Shown piece by piece: positions 7,228-15,250 of a DNA stretch of 64,000 nt. The notes under the pieces are model-generated. The model worked only from the letters and a program-made list of their open reading frames with translations, did not search any database and was not told the origin of the DNA. The translations under genes were made by a program, and so were the position numbers. This DNA is from Nocardia elegans NBRC 108235 (GTDB lineage: Bacteria > Actinomycetota > Actinomycetes > Mycobacteriales > Mycobacteriaceae), in NCBI RefSeq assembly GCF_001612845.1, contig NZ_BDBF01000031.1, forward strand, positions 1-64,000, read 5' to 3'. Within the stretch, counting starts at the first letter, position 1. Each line of letters begins with the position of its first letter.

Positions 7228-8472
7228 GTGGTTGACACCCATGTAGCTCCGAACCTCCCCGAGGGGTTCGACGCCACAGATCCCGATATGTGGGCCCGCG
7301 GCATTCCCGTCGAAGAGTTCGCGGAGCTGCGCCGGGCCGCGCCGATCTGGTGGAACCCGCAGTCTCCGGAGGTCGGAGGGTTCCACGACGACGGCTTCTG
7401 GGTCGTGTCCAAGCACGCTGATGTCAAGGAGGTCTCGCGGCGCGACGATTTCTCCACCTACGAGAACACCGCGATTCCCCGCTTCAACGACGACATCCCG
7501 CGCGAGGCCATCGAGCTGCAGCGCCACATCCTGATCAACAAGGATGCGCCCGAACACACCAAACTGCGCAAGCTGATTTCCAAGGGGTTCACCCCGCGCG
7601 CGATCAACGGCCTGCGCGCGGAGCTGTCCGCCCGCGCCAAATCGATCGTCGACGCGGCCGCGGCCAGCGGCGCCGGCGACTTCGTCACCCAGGTGGCCTG
7701 TGAGCTGCCGCTGCAGGCGATCGCCGAACTGATCGGCGTCCCGCAGGAAGACCGGATGAAGGTCTTCCAGTGGTCCAACGAGATGACCGGCTACGACGAT
7801 CCGGACAGCGATGCCGACCCGGCCGCCTCGTCGATGGAGATCCTCGGCTACGCCTGGCAGATGGCGGAGGCCCGCAAGGCGGAACCGGCCAACGACATCG
7901 TCACCGCTCTGGTCAATGCCGATATCGACGGTGAGGCGCTGACCTCGGAGGAGTTCGGCTTCTTCGTCATCCTGCTGGCGGTCGCCGGAAACGAGACCAC
8001 CCGCAACGCCATCACCCACGGCATGATCGCGTTCCTGGAGAACCCGGAGCAGTGGGAGCTCTACAAGCGCGAGCGGCCGGCCACCGCCGCCGACGAGATC
8101 ATCCGCTGGGCCACGCCGGTGAGCTCGTTCCAGCGGACCGCGCTGGTCGACACCGAACTGTCCGGGGTGCAGATCAAGAAGGGCCAGCGTGTCCTGCTGA
8201 TGTACCGCTCGGCCAATTTCGACGAGGAGGTGTTCGAGAACCCGTACACCTTCGACATCACTCGCGATCCGAATCCGCACCTGTCCTTCGGTGGTACCGG
8301 CGCTCACTTCTGCATCGGCGCCAACCTGGCCCGCCTGGAGATCGACCTGATCTTCAATGCCATCGCCGACCACCTGCCCGATATCACCAAGCTCGGCGAC
8401 CCCAAGCGTCTGACCTCGGGCTGGCTCAACGGCATCAAGGAATTCCAGGTCGACTACAAGACCAAGGCCTGA
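7228..8472 (+). CDS. cyp125: Cytochrome P450 CYP125, steroid C26/C27 monooxygenase
   Basis: 414 residues from GTG 7228, placed 7 bases after GAAGGAG (7214-7220); longer in-frame starts would cross the operator. P450 features are the I-helix AVAGNETTRNA, the ExxR element in ADEIIRW and the heme loop FGGTGAHFCIGANLA, with the thiolate Cys near residue 362. It also has the CYP125-typical stretches PEGFDATDP, ELRRAAPIWWNPQ, WSNEMTGYDDP and QIKKGQRVLLMYRSANFDEE. CYP125 oxidises the terminal side-chain methyl of cholesterol/cholestenone to the 26-carboxylate and needs a ferredoxin partner. The gene is monocistronic, closed by a hairpin at 8492. Confidence 0.93.
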   Translation: MVDTHVAPNLPEGFDATDPDMWARGIPVEEFAELRRAAPIWWNPQSPEVGGFHDDGFWVVSKHADVKEVSRRDDFSTYENTAIPRFNDDIPREAIELQRHILINKDAPEHTKLRKLISKGFTPRAINGLRAELSARAKSIVDAAAASGAGDFVTQVACELPLQAIAELIGVPQEDRMKVFQWSNEMTGYDDPDSDADPAASSMEILGYAWQMAEARKAEPANDIVTALVNADIDGEALTSEEFGFFVILLAVAGNETTRNAITHGMIAFLENPEQWELYKRERPATAADEIIRWATPVSSFQRTALVDTELSGVQIKKGQRVLLMYRSANFDEEVFENPYTFDITRDPNPHLSFGGTGAHFCIGANLARLEIDLIFNAIADHLPDITKLGDPKRLTSGWLNGIKEFQVDYKTKA

Positions 8473-8491
8473 TTCGCACCCTGAAACACGG

Positions 8492-8524
8492 ACAGGGCGG
8501 GCACCCGATGGGTGCCCGCCCTGT
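8492..8524. terminator. Bidirectional hairpin terminator between cyp125 and the SnoaL-like gene
   Basis: Perfect 15-bp stem ACAGGGCGGGCACCC / GGGTGCCCGCCCTGT with a 3-nt loop, followed by TGTTCG. It lies between convergent genes. Confidence 0.85.
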
Positions 8525-8558
8525 TGTTCGTGCGGCCCTCGTTTCGTGCCGCGCTGCC

Positions 8559-8981
8559 TCACTGCTTGCGCATGGTTCCCATCGCGCGATCGGTTTCCCA
8601 GAACGCGCGCAGTGCCACGATCTTCCCGGCGTCGTCGACCTTGTAGGTGAAGACGCCCTCGGCGTCGATGACGTGTCCGCCCAGCTGCGTGCGGATCAGC
8701 CCGGTGAAGGCCACCTCGCTGCCGCAGGCGAAGGAGTCCCCGAAGAGGAAGTCGATGGATTCGGTGGGGGCGATGGCCTTGTCCCAGAACGCCGCGATGG
8801 CTTCGTGGCCGCGGTGGCCCACGCCCTCGGGGTCGAAGACCGAGGGGCCGATCGGATCCTCCACGATGCCGTCGGTGGCGAACAGTGCCAGCCACGCGCC
8901 CTTGTCCCGGGCGCGGACCGCGGCCTGTGAGGCCCGTCCGGCGAGGCGTGCCGGATGTTCGGTGGTGGTGGTAGCGGTCAT
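8559..8981 (-). CDS. SnoaL-like (NTF2-fold) protein, possible steroid isomerase or hydratase
   Basis: 140 residues from ATG 8981, which has GGGAG upstream; an in-frame start at 9059 would add 26 unlike residues. The cone-shaped NTF2-fold pattern is visible: a helix with RDKGAWLALFATDGIVEDPIG, then HRGHEAIAAFWDKAIAP and strands ending in RAFWETDRA. Ketosteroid delta-isomerases and SnoaL cyclases share this fold. The gene is last in the run with ltp3, ltp4 and the DUF35 gene, so a steroid or steroid-CoA substrate is likely; the reaction is not determined. It is 103 bases downstream of ltp3, with the cyp125 terminator behind it. Confidence 0.75.
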   Translation of the reverse strand: MTATTTTEHPARLAGRASQAAVRARDKGAWLALFATDGIVEDPIGPSVFDPEGVGHRGHEAIAAFWDKAIAPTESIDFLFGDSFACGSEVAFTGLIRTQLGGHVIDAEGVFTYKVDDAGKIVALRAFWETDRAMGTMRKQ

Positions 8982-9084
8982 GTCGAACTCCCGGCTCGGC
9001 GGTATCGGCGAATTTGCTGATGGAATTGCAAATGTGCTTTCCGCCGGCAATCCGGTCACCCGGAAATGCCGGCGGAATTGCGCG

Positions 9085-10251
9085 TCACCGTGGTTCCGAG
9101 CCCACTACCCACATCGAGAAGTACTGTGATCCGCCACCATAGGCATGGCCGAAGGCTTTTCGAGCACCCTCGACTTGGTAATCGCCGGCCCGGCCCATTA
9201 CCTGCTTGGCCGCCTCGGCGAAGCGGATCATGCCGGACGCGCCGATCGGATTGGAACTCAACACGCCGCCCGAGGGGTTGACCGGCAGCTTCCCGCCGAT
9301 CTCGGTCTCGCGCGCGTCGACCAGCTTCCAGCCCTCGCCCTCGGGGGTGAAGCCCAGGTTCTCCAGCCACATCGGCTCGAACCAGGAGAACGGGACGTAG
9401 ATCTCGGCCGCATCGATCTCCTCGAGCGGATTGGTGATCCCGGCCTGCTTCCACAGTGCGGCCGCGGCGTCCCGTCCGGCCTGCGGATTGACCTGGTCGC
9501 GGCCCGAGTAGGCCAGCGGTTCGGTGCGCATGGCCGTGCCGTGCACCCACGCGACCTTCTTACCCGACGCCTCGGCAGCCTTCGCCGACTCCTCGTCGCC
9601 GATCACGATCGCGCACGCGCCGTCGGAGGACGGGCACGTCTCGTCGAAACGCACCGGATCCCAGAGCATTTGGGACGCGAGTACCGATTCCATGGTGATA
9701 TCGGGCTGGCGCAGGTGTGCGAACGGATTCTTCGCGCCGTTGCGGCGATCCTTCACCGCGACCATCGCGCCGATGTGCAGGGGAGCGTTGGCCCGGCGGA
9801 TGTACGCGCGCACGTGCGGCGCGAAGTATCCGCCCGCACCGGCGCCGACCGGCATCGTGAACGGCACCGGATTCGACAGCGCCCACATGGCATTGGATTC
9901 GGACTGCTTCTCCCAGCAGATCGCCAGCACCCGGCGGTACACACCGGCCTGCACGTGGTTGGCGGCCACGACGCCGGTCGAACCGCCGACCGAACCCGCC
10001 GTGTGCACGCGCAGCAGCGGTTTTCCGGTGGCGCCCAGGGCGTCCGCCATGAACAGCTCGGGCATCATCGAGCCCTCGAACAGATCCGGCGCCTTACCGA
10101 CGATCACCGCGTCGATGTCGGCCATCGTCAGATCGGCATCTTCGAGTGCGCGATCGATTGCCTCGCGGCACATACCGGCCATCGAGACATCGGTCCGTTT
10201 CGTCACGTGATGGGTTTGTCCCGTGCCGAGTACGGCGGCTTGCTGCGTCAT
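9085..10251 (-). CDS. ltp3: Ltp3-type lipid-transfer/thiolase-like protein (steroid side-chain aldolase subunit candidate)
   Basis: 388 residues of the SCP2-thiolase/lipid-transfer superfamily. It shows MAGMCREAIDRALEDADL, HTAGSVGGSTGVVAANHV at the place of a thiolase nucleophile region, and the conserved NPSGGVLSSNPIGASGMIRFAE near the C-terminus. No canonical CxG thiolase nucleophile is seen at the usual position. Related Ltp2 works as a retro-aldolase on C22 steroid-CoAs with a DUF35 partner. ATG 10251 overlaps the ltp4 stop by 4 bases (ATGA), so the two are translationally coupled. The order DUF35 protein, Ltp4, Ltp3 matches Rv3521, Rv3522 and Rv3523 as I recall them. Confidence 0.85.
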   Translation of the reverse strand: MTQQAAVLGTGQTHHVTKRTDVSMAGMCREAIDRALEDADLTMADIDAVIVGKAPDLFEGSMMPELFMADALGATGKPLLRVHTAGSVGGSTGVVAANHVQAGVYRRVLAICWEKQSESNAMWALSNPVPFTMPVGAGAGGYFAPHVRAYIRRANAPLHIGAMVAVKDRRNGAKNPFAHLRQPDITMESVLASQMLWDPVRFDETCPSSDGACAIVIGDEESAKAAEASGKKVAWVHGTAMRTEPLAYSGRDQVNPQAGRDAAAALWKQAGITNPLEEIDAAEIYVPFSWFEPMWLENLGFTPEGEGWKLVDARETEIGGKLPVNPSGGVLSSNPIGASGMIRFAEAAKQVMGRAGDYQVEGARKAFGHAYGGGSQYFSMWVVGSEPR

Positions 10252-11282
10252 CGTCCTGCCTCCAGGATCGCCACCAAGTTCTGCTGCAACGCCGGACCAC
10301 TGGTGGCGTGTGCGAGGGCTCGCTCGGCGGTGCCGTTCATGATTTCGTTGGCCGCGTAGCCGATTCGTTCCAGACCTGCGGCGAACATCGGGTTGCCCGC
10401 CAGCGCACCACCCGAGGGGTTGATGCGGGTGGACTCGCTCAGCCCGATGGCCTGCTTCAGGATCAGCTGTTCGTGGCTGTAGGTCGCATGCAGTTCGGCG
10501 ACATCGAATCCGCTCGCGTCCCCGCCGAGCACCGCCTTGGCCGCGGCCGCGGTGGAGGGGGAGGTGGTCAGATCGCGGGCGCCGATCATCGGGGTGTCGA
10601 TGCGATGCGCCATGCCGGTCAGCCATGCCGGCCGCTCGCACAGCTCGCGGGCCTTGTCGCCGCGGGCCAGCACGATCGCGGCGGCGCCGTCGGTGATCGG
10701 CGCGATGTCGTGCTCGCGCAGCGGATTCGCGACATACGGTGCGGCGAGCCGCTTCTCGATCTCGGCGTCGTCGGCGGCCGAGACCGCGGCCATATCGCGT
10801 TCGGTCCAGTTCCCGGCGTCGAGTCCGGCCCGGGCCTGCAGTCCGGCCACCGAGACCGCATCCGGCCACAGCGGGGCCACCAGGTACGGATCCATCTGCA
10901 TCGTCAGCACCTGCCGCAGCGTGCCGGCCGAAGGCTTGCCGAAGCCGTAGACCAGGGCGGTCTCGGCCTGTCCGGAGCGCAGCTTCACCCACGCCTCGTA
11001 CAGCGCCCAGGCGGCGTCCATTTCGACGTGCGATTCGTTGATCGGCGGCACGGCGCCGATCGAGTCGATCGCGGAGATGAACGAGAAGGCCCGTCCGGCT
11101 AGGTAATCGGAGGAACCCGAGCACCAGAAGTCGATATCGGACACGCCGATGCCGAGCTTGTCGTACAGCTGCCGGAAGCACGGGACCAGCATTTCGACAC
11201 CGTTGGTGGTGCCGTAGGTTTCACGGACATGCGGGGCGTGGGCGAAGCCCACCACCGCGATATCTGTTGCGTTGTCGCTCAA
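10248..11282 (-). CDS. ltp4: Ltp4-type lipid-transfer/thiolase-like protein
   Basis: 344 residues from a TTG start at 11282, supported by AGGAGCG upstream and by the conserved N-terminus TDIAVVGFAHAPHVRETYG. It follows M. tuberculosis Ltp4 closely: FWCSGSSDYLAGRAFSFISA, IGAVPPINESHVEMDAAWAL, INPSGGALAGNPMFAAGLER and LAHATSGPALQQNLVAILE. It belongs to the thiolase-fold lipid-transfer family and probably pairs with Ltp3 and the DUF35 protein on steroid side-chain CoA thioesters in the cytoplasm; the exact reaction is inferred. It is the middle gene of a minus-strand operon starting at 12305. Confidence 0.88.
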   Translation of the reverse strand: MSDNATDIAVVGFAHAPHVRETYGTTNGVEMLVPCFRQLYDKLGIGVSDIDFWCSGSSDYLAGRAFSFISAIDSIGAVPPINESHVEMDAAWALYEAWVKLRSGQAETALVYGFGKPSAGTLRQVLTMQMDPYLVAPLWPDAVSVAGLQARAGLDAGNWTERDMAAVSAADDAEIEKRLAAPYVANPLREHDIAPITDGAAAIVLARGDKARELCERPAWLTGMAHRIDTPMIGARDLTTSPSTAAAAKAVLGGDASGFDVAELHATYSHEQLILKQAIGLSESTRINPSGGALAGNPMFAAGLERIGYAANEIMNGTAERALAHATSGPALQQNLVAILEAGR

Positions 11283-11294
11283 GGTGTTTCGCTC

Positions 11295-12305
11295 CTAGAG
11301 GTGGTGCCGGTAGCTGTCGTAGTCCGCGTCCGGCTCGCCGTTGGGCTCGAAGTGGTCCACGTTCTCCAGCGTGTAACCCCACTCCTCGCGCGGCTTCCAC
11401 ACCGCCTTCACGCGCATACCCATGCGGACTTCGCTGGGATCACAGCCCAGCACCCGGTGCAGCACCGGAATATCGGCGCCGTCGAGCAGTACGTACGCGG
11501 TGACGTACGGCGGCTTGATCTTCTGTCCCATGAACGGCACGTTCACGATGCAGAACGTGGTGATGGTGCCGGTGTCGGGCAGGTCGACCATCTCGTCGGT
11601 CGGACGGCCGTCGATCGGGTCGGCACCGCGGGGCGGGAAGTACACCTTGCTCTCGGCGTCGGCGCGACCGCCGATCAGGCGACCCTCGGCCAGCGCCTTC
11701 AGATACCGCGTCTCGGTGGGCGAGGCGGTGTGCTTGTACCGCAGGTCGATGGGGGTGACGATGCCGGTGACCGGCTCGGCCGCATCGGCATCCGCCGAGG
11801 TGGAACCGGCTGGGGCCGAGGAGGTCTCGCCCGGTTCGACACAGGCGATGTCGTGGATGCTGCCACTGCGCTCGGCGGCCCAGCGCACCCGCACGCGCAA
11901 TCCGCTGTGCACCTCGTCGGGAGACGACACGTCGAGAGCGTGCAGCATCGCGGTATCGGCGCCGTCGAATTTCACCAGCGCCCAGGCGAAGGGGCGGTCG
12001 AACGGCTGGCCGGGCAGCGGATCGGCGACCCAGCTCCAGCTCTGCACCGTGCCGACATCGGAGACGTCGACGAAGTCGGTCAGCCGCTGCGCGGTCACCG
12101 GATCGAATTCCGCCGGCGGCACGATCACCCGGCCGTCGCTGCCGCGGACGCCGACGATCCGGCCCTCGCGCAGCCCGGTCAGGAACCGGCCGATGGTCGG
12201 TCCGACCGATCGGGTGTAGTCGAACTTCATTCGTAGTTCGGCGCTGAGTACCTCGGGTGCGGGTTCCGCTTCCGGACCGCTGCCTTTCGCGATTACGCCG
12301 GTCAT
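11295..12305 (-). CDS. Double DUF35 OB-fold protein, Ltp3/Ltp4 partner candidate
   Basis: 336 residues if started at ATG 12305 (GGGAA upstream); a GTG at 12323 has no ribosome binding site. Two homologous halves are visible: RFLTGLREGRIVGVRGSDGR followed by VIVPPAEFDPVTAQ, and RYLKALAEGRLIGGRADAES followed by KVYFPPRGADPIDG. Each runs into an OB-fold ending in LHALDV or LHRVLG. DUF35 proteins dock on thiolase-like enzymes such as Ltp2-ChsH2. Neither half has the CxxC zinc-ribbon cysteines that many DUF35 proteins carry before the OB-fold. The gene resembles Rv3521. It is first in the operon with ltp4, under operator C. Confidence 0.82.
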   Translation of the reverse strand: MTGVIAKGSGPEAEPAPEVLSAELRMKFDYTRSVGPTIGRFLTGLREGRIVGVRGSDGRVIVPPAEFDPVTAQRLTDFVDVSDVGTVQSWSWVADPLPGQPFDRPFAWALVKFDGADTAMLHALDVSSPDEVHSGLRVRVRWAAERSGSIHDIACVEPGETSSAPAGSTSADADAAEPVTGIVTPIDLRYKHTASPTETRYLKALAEGRLIGGRADAESKVYFPPRGADPIDGRPTDEMVDLPDTGTITTFCIVNVPFMGQKIKPPYVTAYVLLDGADIPVLHRVLGCDPSEVRMGMRVKAVWKPREEWGYTLENVDHFEPNGEPDADYDSYRHHL

Positions 12306-12332
12306 GGTGTTCCCATTGGTCACGATATCGAG

Positions 12333-12346
12333 TAGAACAGGTTCTT
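12333..12346. promoter_or_regulatory. KstR-like operator C in a divergent promoter
   Basis: TAGAACAGGTTCTT fits TNNAACNNGTTNNA except at the final base. It lies between the DUF35-ltp4-ltp3 operon (left) and the LLM oxidoreductase gene (right, start 12424), and can serve both. Confidence 0.75.
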
Positions 12347-12423
12347 ATTCTGGTGGCAAGGGCTACCTGGAAAGGTGTCCGGCAACGGGCTCGGTGAAAC
12401 GGGCTGGGCGGAAGGAGTCGACG

Positions 12424-13461
12424 ATGCGGTTCGGATTGCAGCTCGGATATTGGGGTGCGGGGCCGCCGCCCAATGCCGGGGAGTTGGTGGTGGCCGCCGA
12501 GGAGGCCGGATTCGATGCGGTGTTCGCCGCCGAGTCCTGGGGTTCGGATGCCTTCACGCCACTGGCCTGGTGGGGTTCGTCCACCCACCGGGTCCGGCTC
12601 GGGACGTCGGTGGTGCAGCTGTCCGCTCGCACCCCCACCGCGACCGCGATGGCCGCGCTGACCCTCGATCACCTCAGCGGTGGCCGCCACATCCTGGGGC
12701 TGGGCGTCTCCGGCCCGCAGGTGGTGGAGGGCTGGTACGGCCAGCCCTTCGCCAAACCGTTGCAGCGCACCCGCGAGTACGTCGGGATCATCCGCCAGGT
12801 GCTGGCCCGGGAGGCGCCGGTGGTGAGTCAGGGCGCGCAGTACCGGCTGCCCTACGACGGGCCGGGCTCGACCGGCCTGGGTAAACCACTCAAGCCGATA
12901 ACCCACCCGCTACGTGCGGATCTGCCGATCTGGCTCGGCGCCGAGGGGCCCAAGAACGTGGCTCTCACGGCCGAGATCGCCGACGGCTGGCTGGCGATCT
13001 ACTACACCCCGCGACTCGCCGGAATGTACGACGAATGGCTCGACGAGGGGTTTGCCCGTCCGGGTGCCCGGCGTTCTCGGGAGGACTTCGAGATCGCGGC
13101 GAGCTGCCAGGTGATCATCACCGACGACGCCCGCGCCGAGATCGATCGGATCAAGCCGGTGATGGCGCTCTACATCGGCGGCATGGGCGCCGAGGAGCTG
13201 AACTTCCACGCCCAGGTCTACCGCCGGATGGGTTACGGCGCCGAGGTCGACGAGATCACCAGGCTGTTCCGCTCCGGCCGCAAGGACGAGGCCGCCGCCG
13301 TGATCCCGGACCAGCTGATCCTCGACACCGCCATCATCGGCGACGAGGACCATGTGCGCTCCCAGCTGAAGGTCTGGGAGGCGGCGGGTGTCGGAATGCT
13401 CCTGGTGACGGTTCGCGACGTGGCGCAGCTGGACCGCCTCGCCCCCCTTGTTCAGATGTAG
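12424..13461 (+). CDS. LLM-class F420-dependent oxidoreductase (Rv3520c-like)
   Basis: 345 residues from ATG 12424 behind GGAAGGAG; an in-frame start at 12304 would swallow the operator. It is a luciferase-like TIM-barrel protein with an N-terminal MRFGLQLGYWGAGPP, ESWGSDAFTPLAWWGSSTHR, RTPTATAMAALTLDHLSGGR and the family-typical LGVSGPQVVEGWYGQPFAKP. Such proteins use coenzyme F420 (or FMN) for hydride transfer. Position opposite the DUF35-ltp operon copies the Rv3520c/Rv3521 arrangement and points to a steroid intermediate as substrate, which is inference. Its stop codon is part of the next KstR box, 31 bases before the acyl-CoA ligase gene. Confidence 0.87.
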   Translation: MRFGLQLGYWGAGPPPNAGELVVAAEEAGFDAVFAAESWGSDAFTPLAWWGSSTHRVRLGTSVVQLSARTPTATAMAALTLDHLSGGRHILGLGVSGPQVVEGWYGQPFAKPLQRTREYVGIIRQVLAREAPVVSQGAQYRLPYDGPGSTGLGKPLKPITHPLRADLPIWLGAEGPKNVALTAEIADGWLAIYYTPRLAGMYDEWLDEGFARPGARRSREDFEIAASCQVIITDDARAEIDRIKPVMALYIGGMGAEELNFHAQVYRRMGYGAEVDEITRLFRSGRKDEAAAVIPDQLILDTAIIGDEDHVRSQLKVWEAAGVGMLLVTVRDVAQLDRLAPLVQM

Positions 13462-13472
13462 AACACGTTCTA
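13459..13472. promoter_or_regulatory. KstR-like operator D, overlapping a stop codon
   Basis: TAGAACACGTTCTA is a full match to TNNAACNNGTTNNA with perfectly palindromic six-base arms. Its first three bases are the TAG stop of the upstream oxidoreductase gene. It ends 19 bases before the acyl-CoA ligase start at 13492. Confidence 0.85.
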
Positions 13473-13491
13473 GATTCGAGGAGTGACTTCG

Positions 13492-15033
13492 ATGGAGCCG
13501 GCGCAGAAGCTGGGACTGTGGAATATCGCTGCCACCGACCCCGATCGGATCGCGGTCGTCGATCCGTCGGGGCGGGAGGTCAGCTACCGGGAGTTGTCCG
13601 ACCAGGCCGACCGCATCGCAAGAGGCTTGCAGACCAAGGGGTTACAGCCCGGCGATGTGCTGGTGTCGATGGTGCACAACACCACCGATGCGCTCGGCGT
13701 GTACTTCGCGGCCTATCAGGCCGGGCTGTACATCGTGGCGGTGAACTGGCATCTGACCGGTCCGGAGATCGCCTACATCCTCGGTGACAGCGAGGCGAAG
13801 GTGTTCATCGCCGACGAGCGTTTCGCCGAAGCCGCGACCATCGCCGCCGACGAGGCGAATGTGCCTGCGAGCGCGCGCTATTCGGTCGGCGACATCGCCG
13901 GTTTCCAGCCCCTGGCCGAGCTCGGCGCGGGCGAGTCCGGACGCCCCGACGTCCGGACCACCGGTGCGCCGATGCTCTACACCTCGGGAACCACCGGCCG
14001 CCCCAAGGGTGTTCGCCGCCCGCTGACCGGCGCCGATCCGGATGTGGTGGGCCCGCAGGCGACCGGCTTCTTCGGACTCTTCGGCATCCAGCCCTTCGAT
14101 GACCACGTGCACATCTGCGGTTCGCCGCTCTATCACACCGCCGTGCTGAACTTCGCCTCCATCTCGATTCAGCTGGGGCACAAGGTGGTTCTGATGGACA
14201 AGTGGGATCCGGAGGAGATGCTGCGGCTGATCGACACCCATCGGGTGACGCACAGCCATATGGTCCCCACTCAGTTCCACCGCCTGCTCGCGCTCCCGGA
14301 GGAGGTGCGGGCGCGCTACGACGTCTCCTCGCTGCGGTGCATGATCCACGGCGCCGCACCGTGCCCTCAGGAGACCAAGCGCAGGATGCTGGAGTGGTGG
14401 GGCCCGGTCGTCACCGAGTACTACGCGGCCACCGAGGGTGGCGGCACGTCGATCTCGGGCGAGGAGTGGTTGCGCAAGCCGGGTTCGGTCGGCAAGGCCT
14501 GGCCGTACGCGGTGGTGAAGGTGCTCGACGAGCAGGGCAACGAGGTCGCGCCCGGCGAGGTCGGCCAGGTGTACATGAAGATGGGCGGCTCCAACTTCGA
14601 GTATCACAAGGACAAGTCGAAGACCGAGGACGCGCGGGTGGGCGATCTGTTTACCGTCGGCGACATCGGGCACATGGATGCCGACGGCTATCTGTTCCTG
14701 CACGACCGGCGTTCGGATCTGATCCTGTCCGGGGGTGTGAACATCTATCCGGCCGAGATCGAGGGTGAGTTGATCACCCACCCCAAGGTCGCCGATGTCG
14801 CGGTCTTCGGTATCCCGCATCCGGATTGGGGTCAGGAGGTGAAGGCCGTCGTGCAGCCGGCCGAAGGAGTCGCGGCCGACGACGAGCTGACCCGGGAGCT
14901 GATGGAGTTCGCCGCGGCTCGCCTGGCGAAGTACAAGCTGCCCAAGAGCATCGACTACCTGCCCGAACTGCCGCGCGATCCGAACGGCAAGTTGTACAAG
15001 CGCAAGCTGCGCGAGCATTACGTGCCCGCGTAG
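13492..15033 (+). CDS. Acyl-CoA ligase (FadD4-like), steroid cluster
   Basis: 513 residues from ATG 13492, spaced 8 bases from GAGGAG; a GTG at 13483 is possible but sits on the ribosome binding site. It is an ANL-superfamily adenylating enzyme. The P-loop-like LYTSGTTGRPKGVRR, YYAATEGGGTS, the GDIGHMDADGYLFLHDRRSD hinge region and the C-terminal catalytic Lys in DPNGKLYKRKLRE are all present. VNWHLTGPEIAYIL recalls the FadD4 group of long-chain ligases. With its own KstR box it probably activates a steroid or side-chain carboxylate to the CoA thioester; the exact substrate is unknown. It is separated from fadD19 by a hairpin and another box. Confidence 0.87.
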   Translation: MEPAQKLGLWNIAATDPDRIAVVDPSGREVSYRELSDQADRIARGLQTKGLQPGDVLVSMVHNTTDALGVYFAAYQAGLYIVAVNWHLTGPEIAYILGDSEAKVFIADERFAEAATIAADEANVPASARYSVGDIAGFQPLAELGAGESGRPDVRTTGAPMLYTSGTTGRPKGVRRPLTGADPDVVGPQATGFFGLFGIQPFDDHVHICGSPLYHTAVLNFASISIQLGHKVVLMDKWDPEEMLRLIDTHRVTHSHMVPTQFHRLLALPEEVRARYDVSSLRCMIHGAAPCPQETKRRMLEWWGPVVTEYYAATEGGGTSISGEEWLRKPGSVGKAWPYAVVKVLDEQGNEVAPGEVGQVYMKMGGSNFEYHKDKSKTEDARVGDLFTVGDIGHMDADGYLFLHDRRSDLILSGGVNIYPAEIEGELITHPKVADVAVFGIPHPDWGQEVKAVVQPAEGVAADDELTRELMEFAAARLAKYKLPKSIDYLPELPRDPNGKLYKRKLREHYVPA

Positions 15034-15109
15034 CCGCAGTCTCGCCGATCGAGTCCGGACGCCCTTTCCGTCCTGCCCTGTGTGGGGCGTCCTCGGTCGC
15101 GGCGCCCTC

Positions 15110-15138
15110 GAGCCCGCCCGGTTGTGACCGGCGGGCTC
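15110..15138 (+). terminator. Hairpin after the first acyl-CoA ligase gene
   Basis: GAGCCCGCC(C)GGT pairs with ACCGGCGGGCTC around TTGTG-type loop bases, with one bulged C. There is no T-tract, which is common for actinobacterial terminators. Confidence 0.6.
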
Positions 15139-15226
15139 GTCGGCGTTGCAGAATACGCGTTTCGGCGAAACCCACTGCCGATTCGGCCGAATTAGTAAAC
15201 TGTGTAAATCAAGTCTTGTCAGGCGT

Positions 15227-15240
15227 AAGAACACGTTCTA
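15227..15240. promoter_or_regulatory. KstR-like operator E, 10 bases before fadD19
   Basis: AAGAACACGTTCTA matches TNNAACNNGTTNNA except for the first base. Only 10 bases separate it from the GTG start of fadD19, so it must overlap the transcription start region. Confidence 0.78.
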
Positions 15241-15250
15241 TTTTGGTCCT

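Noticed and set aside
9085..11181. A 698-residue ORF apparently fusing ltp4 and ltp3
   Set aside because: The upstream part reads ltp4 out of frame. The ATGA overlap at 10248-10251 and alignment to Ltp3 and Ltp4 show two separate genes.
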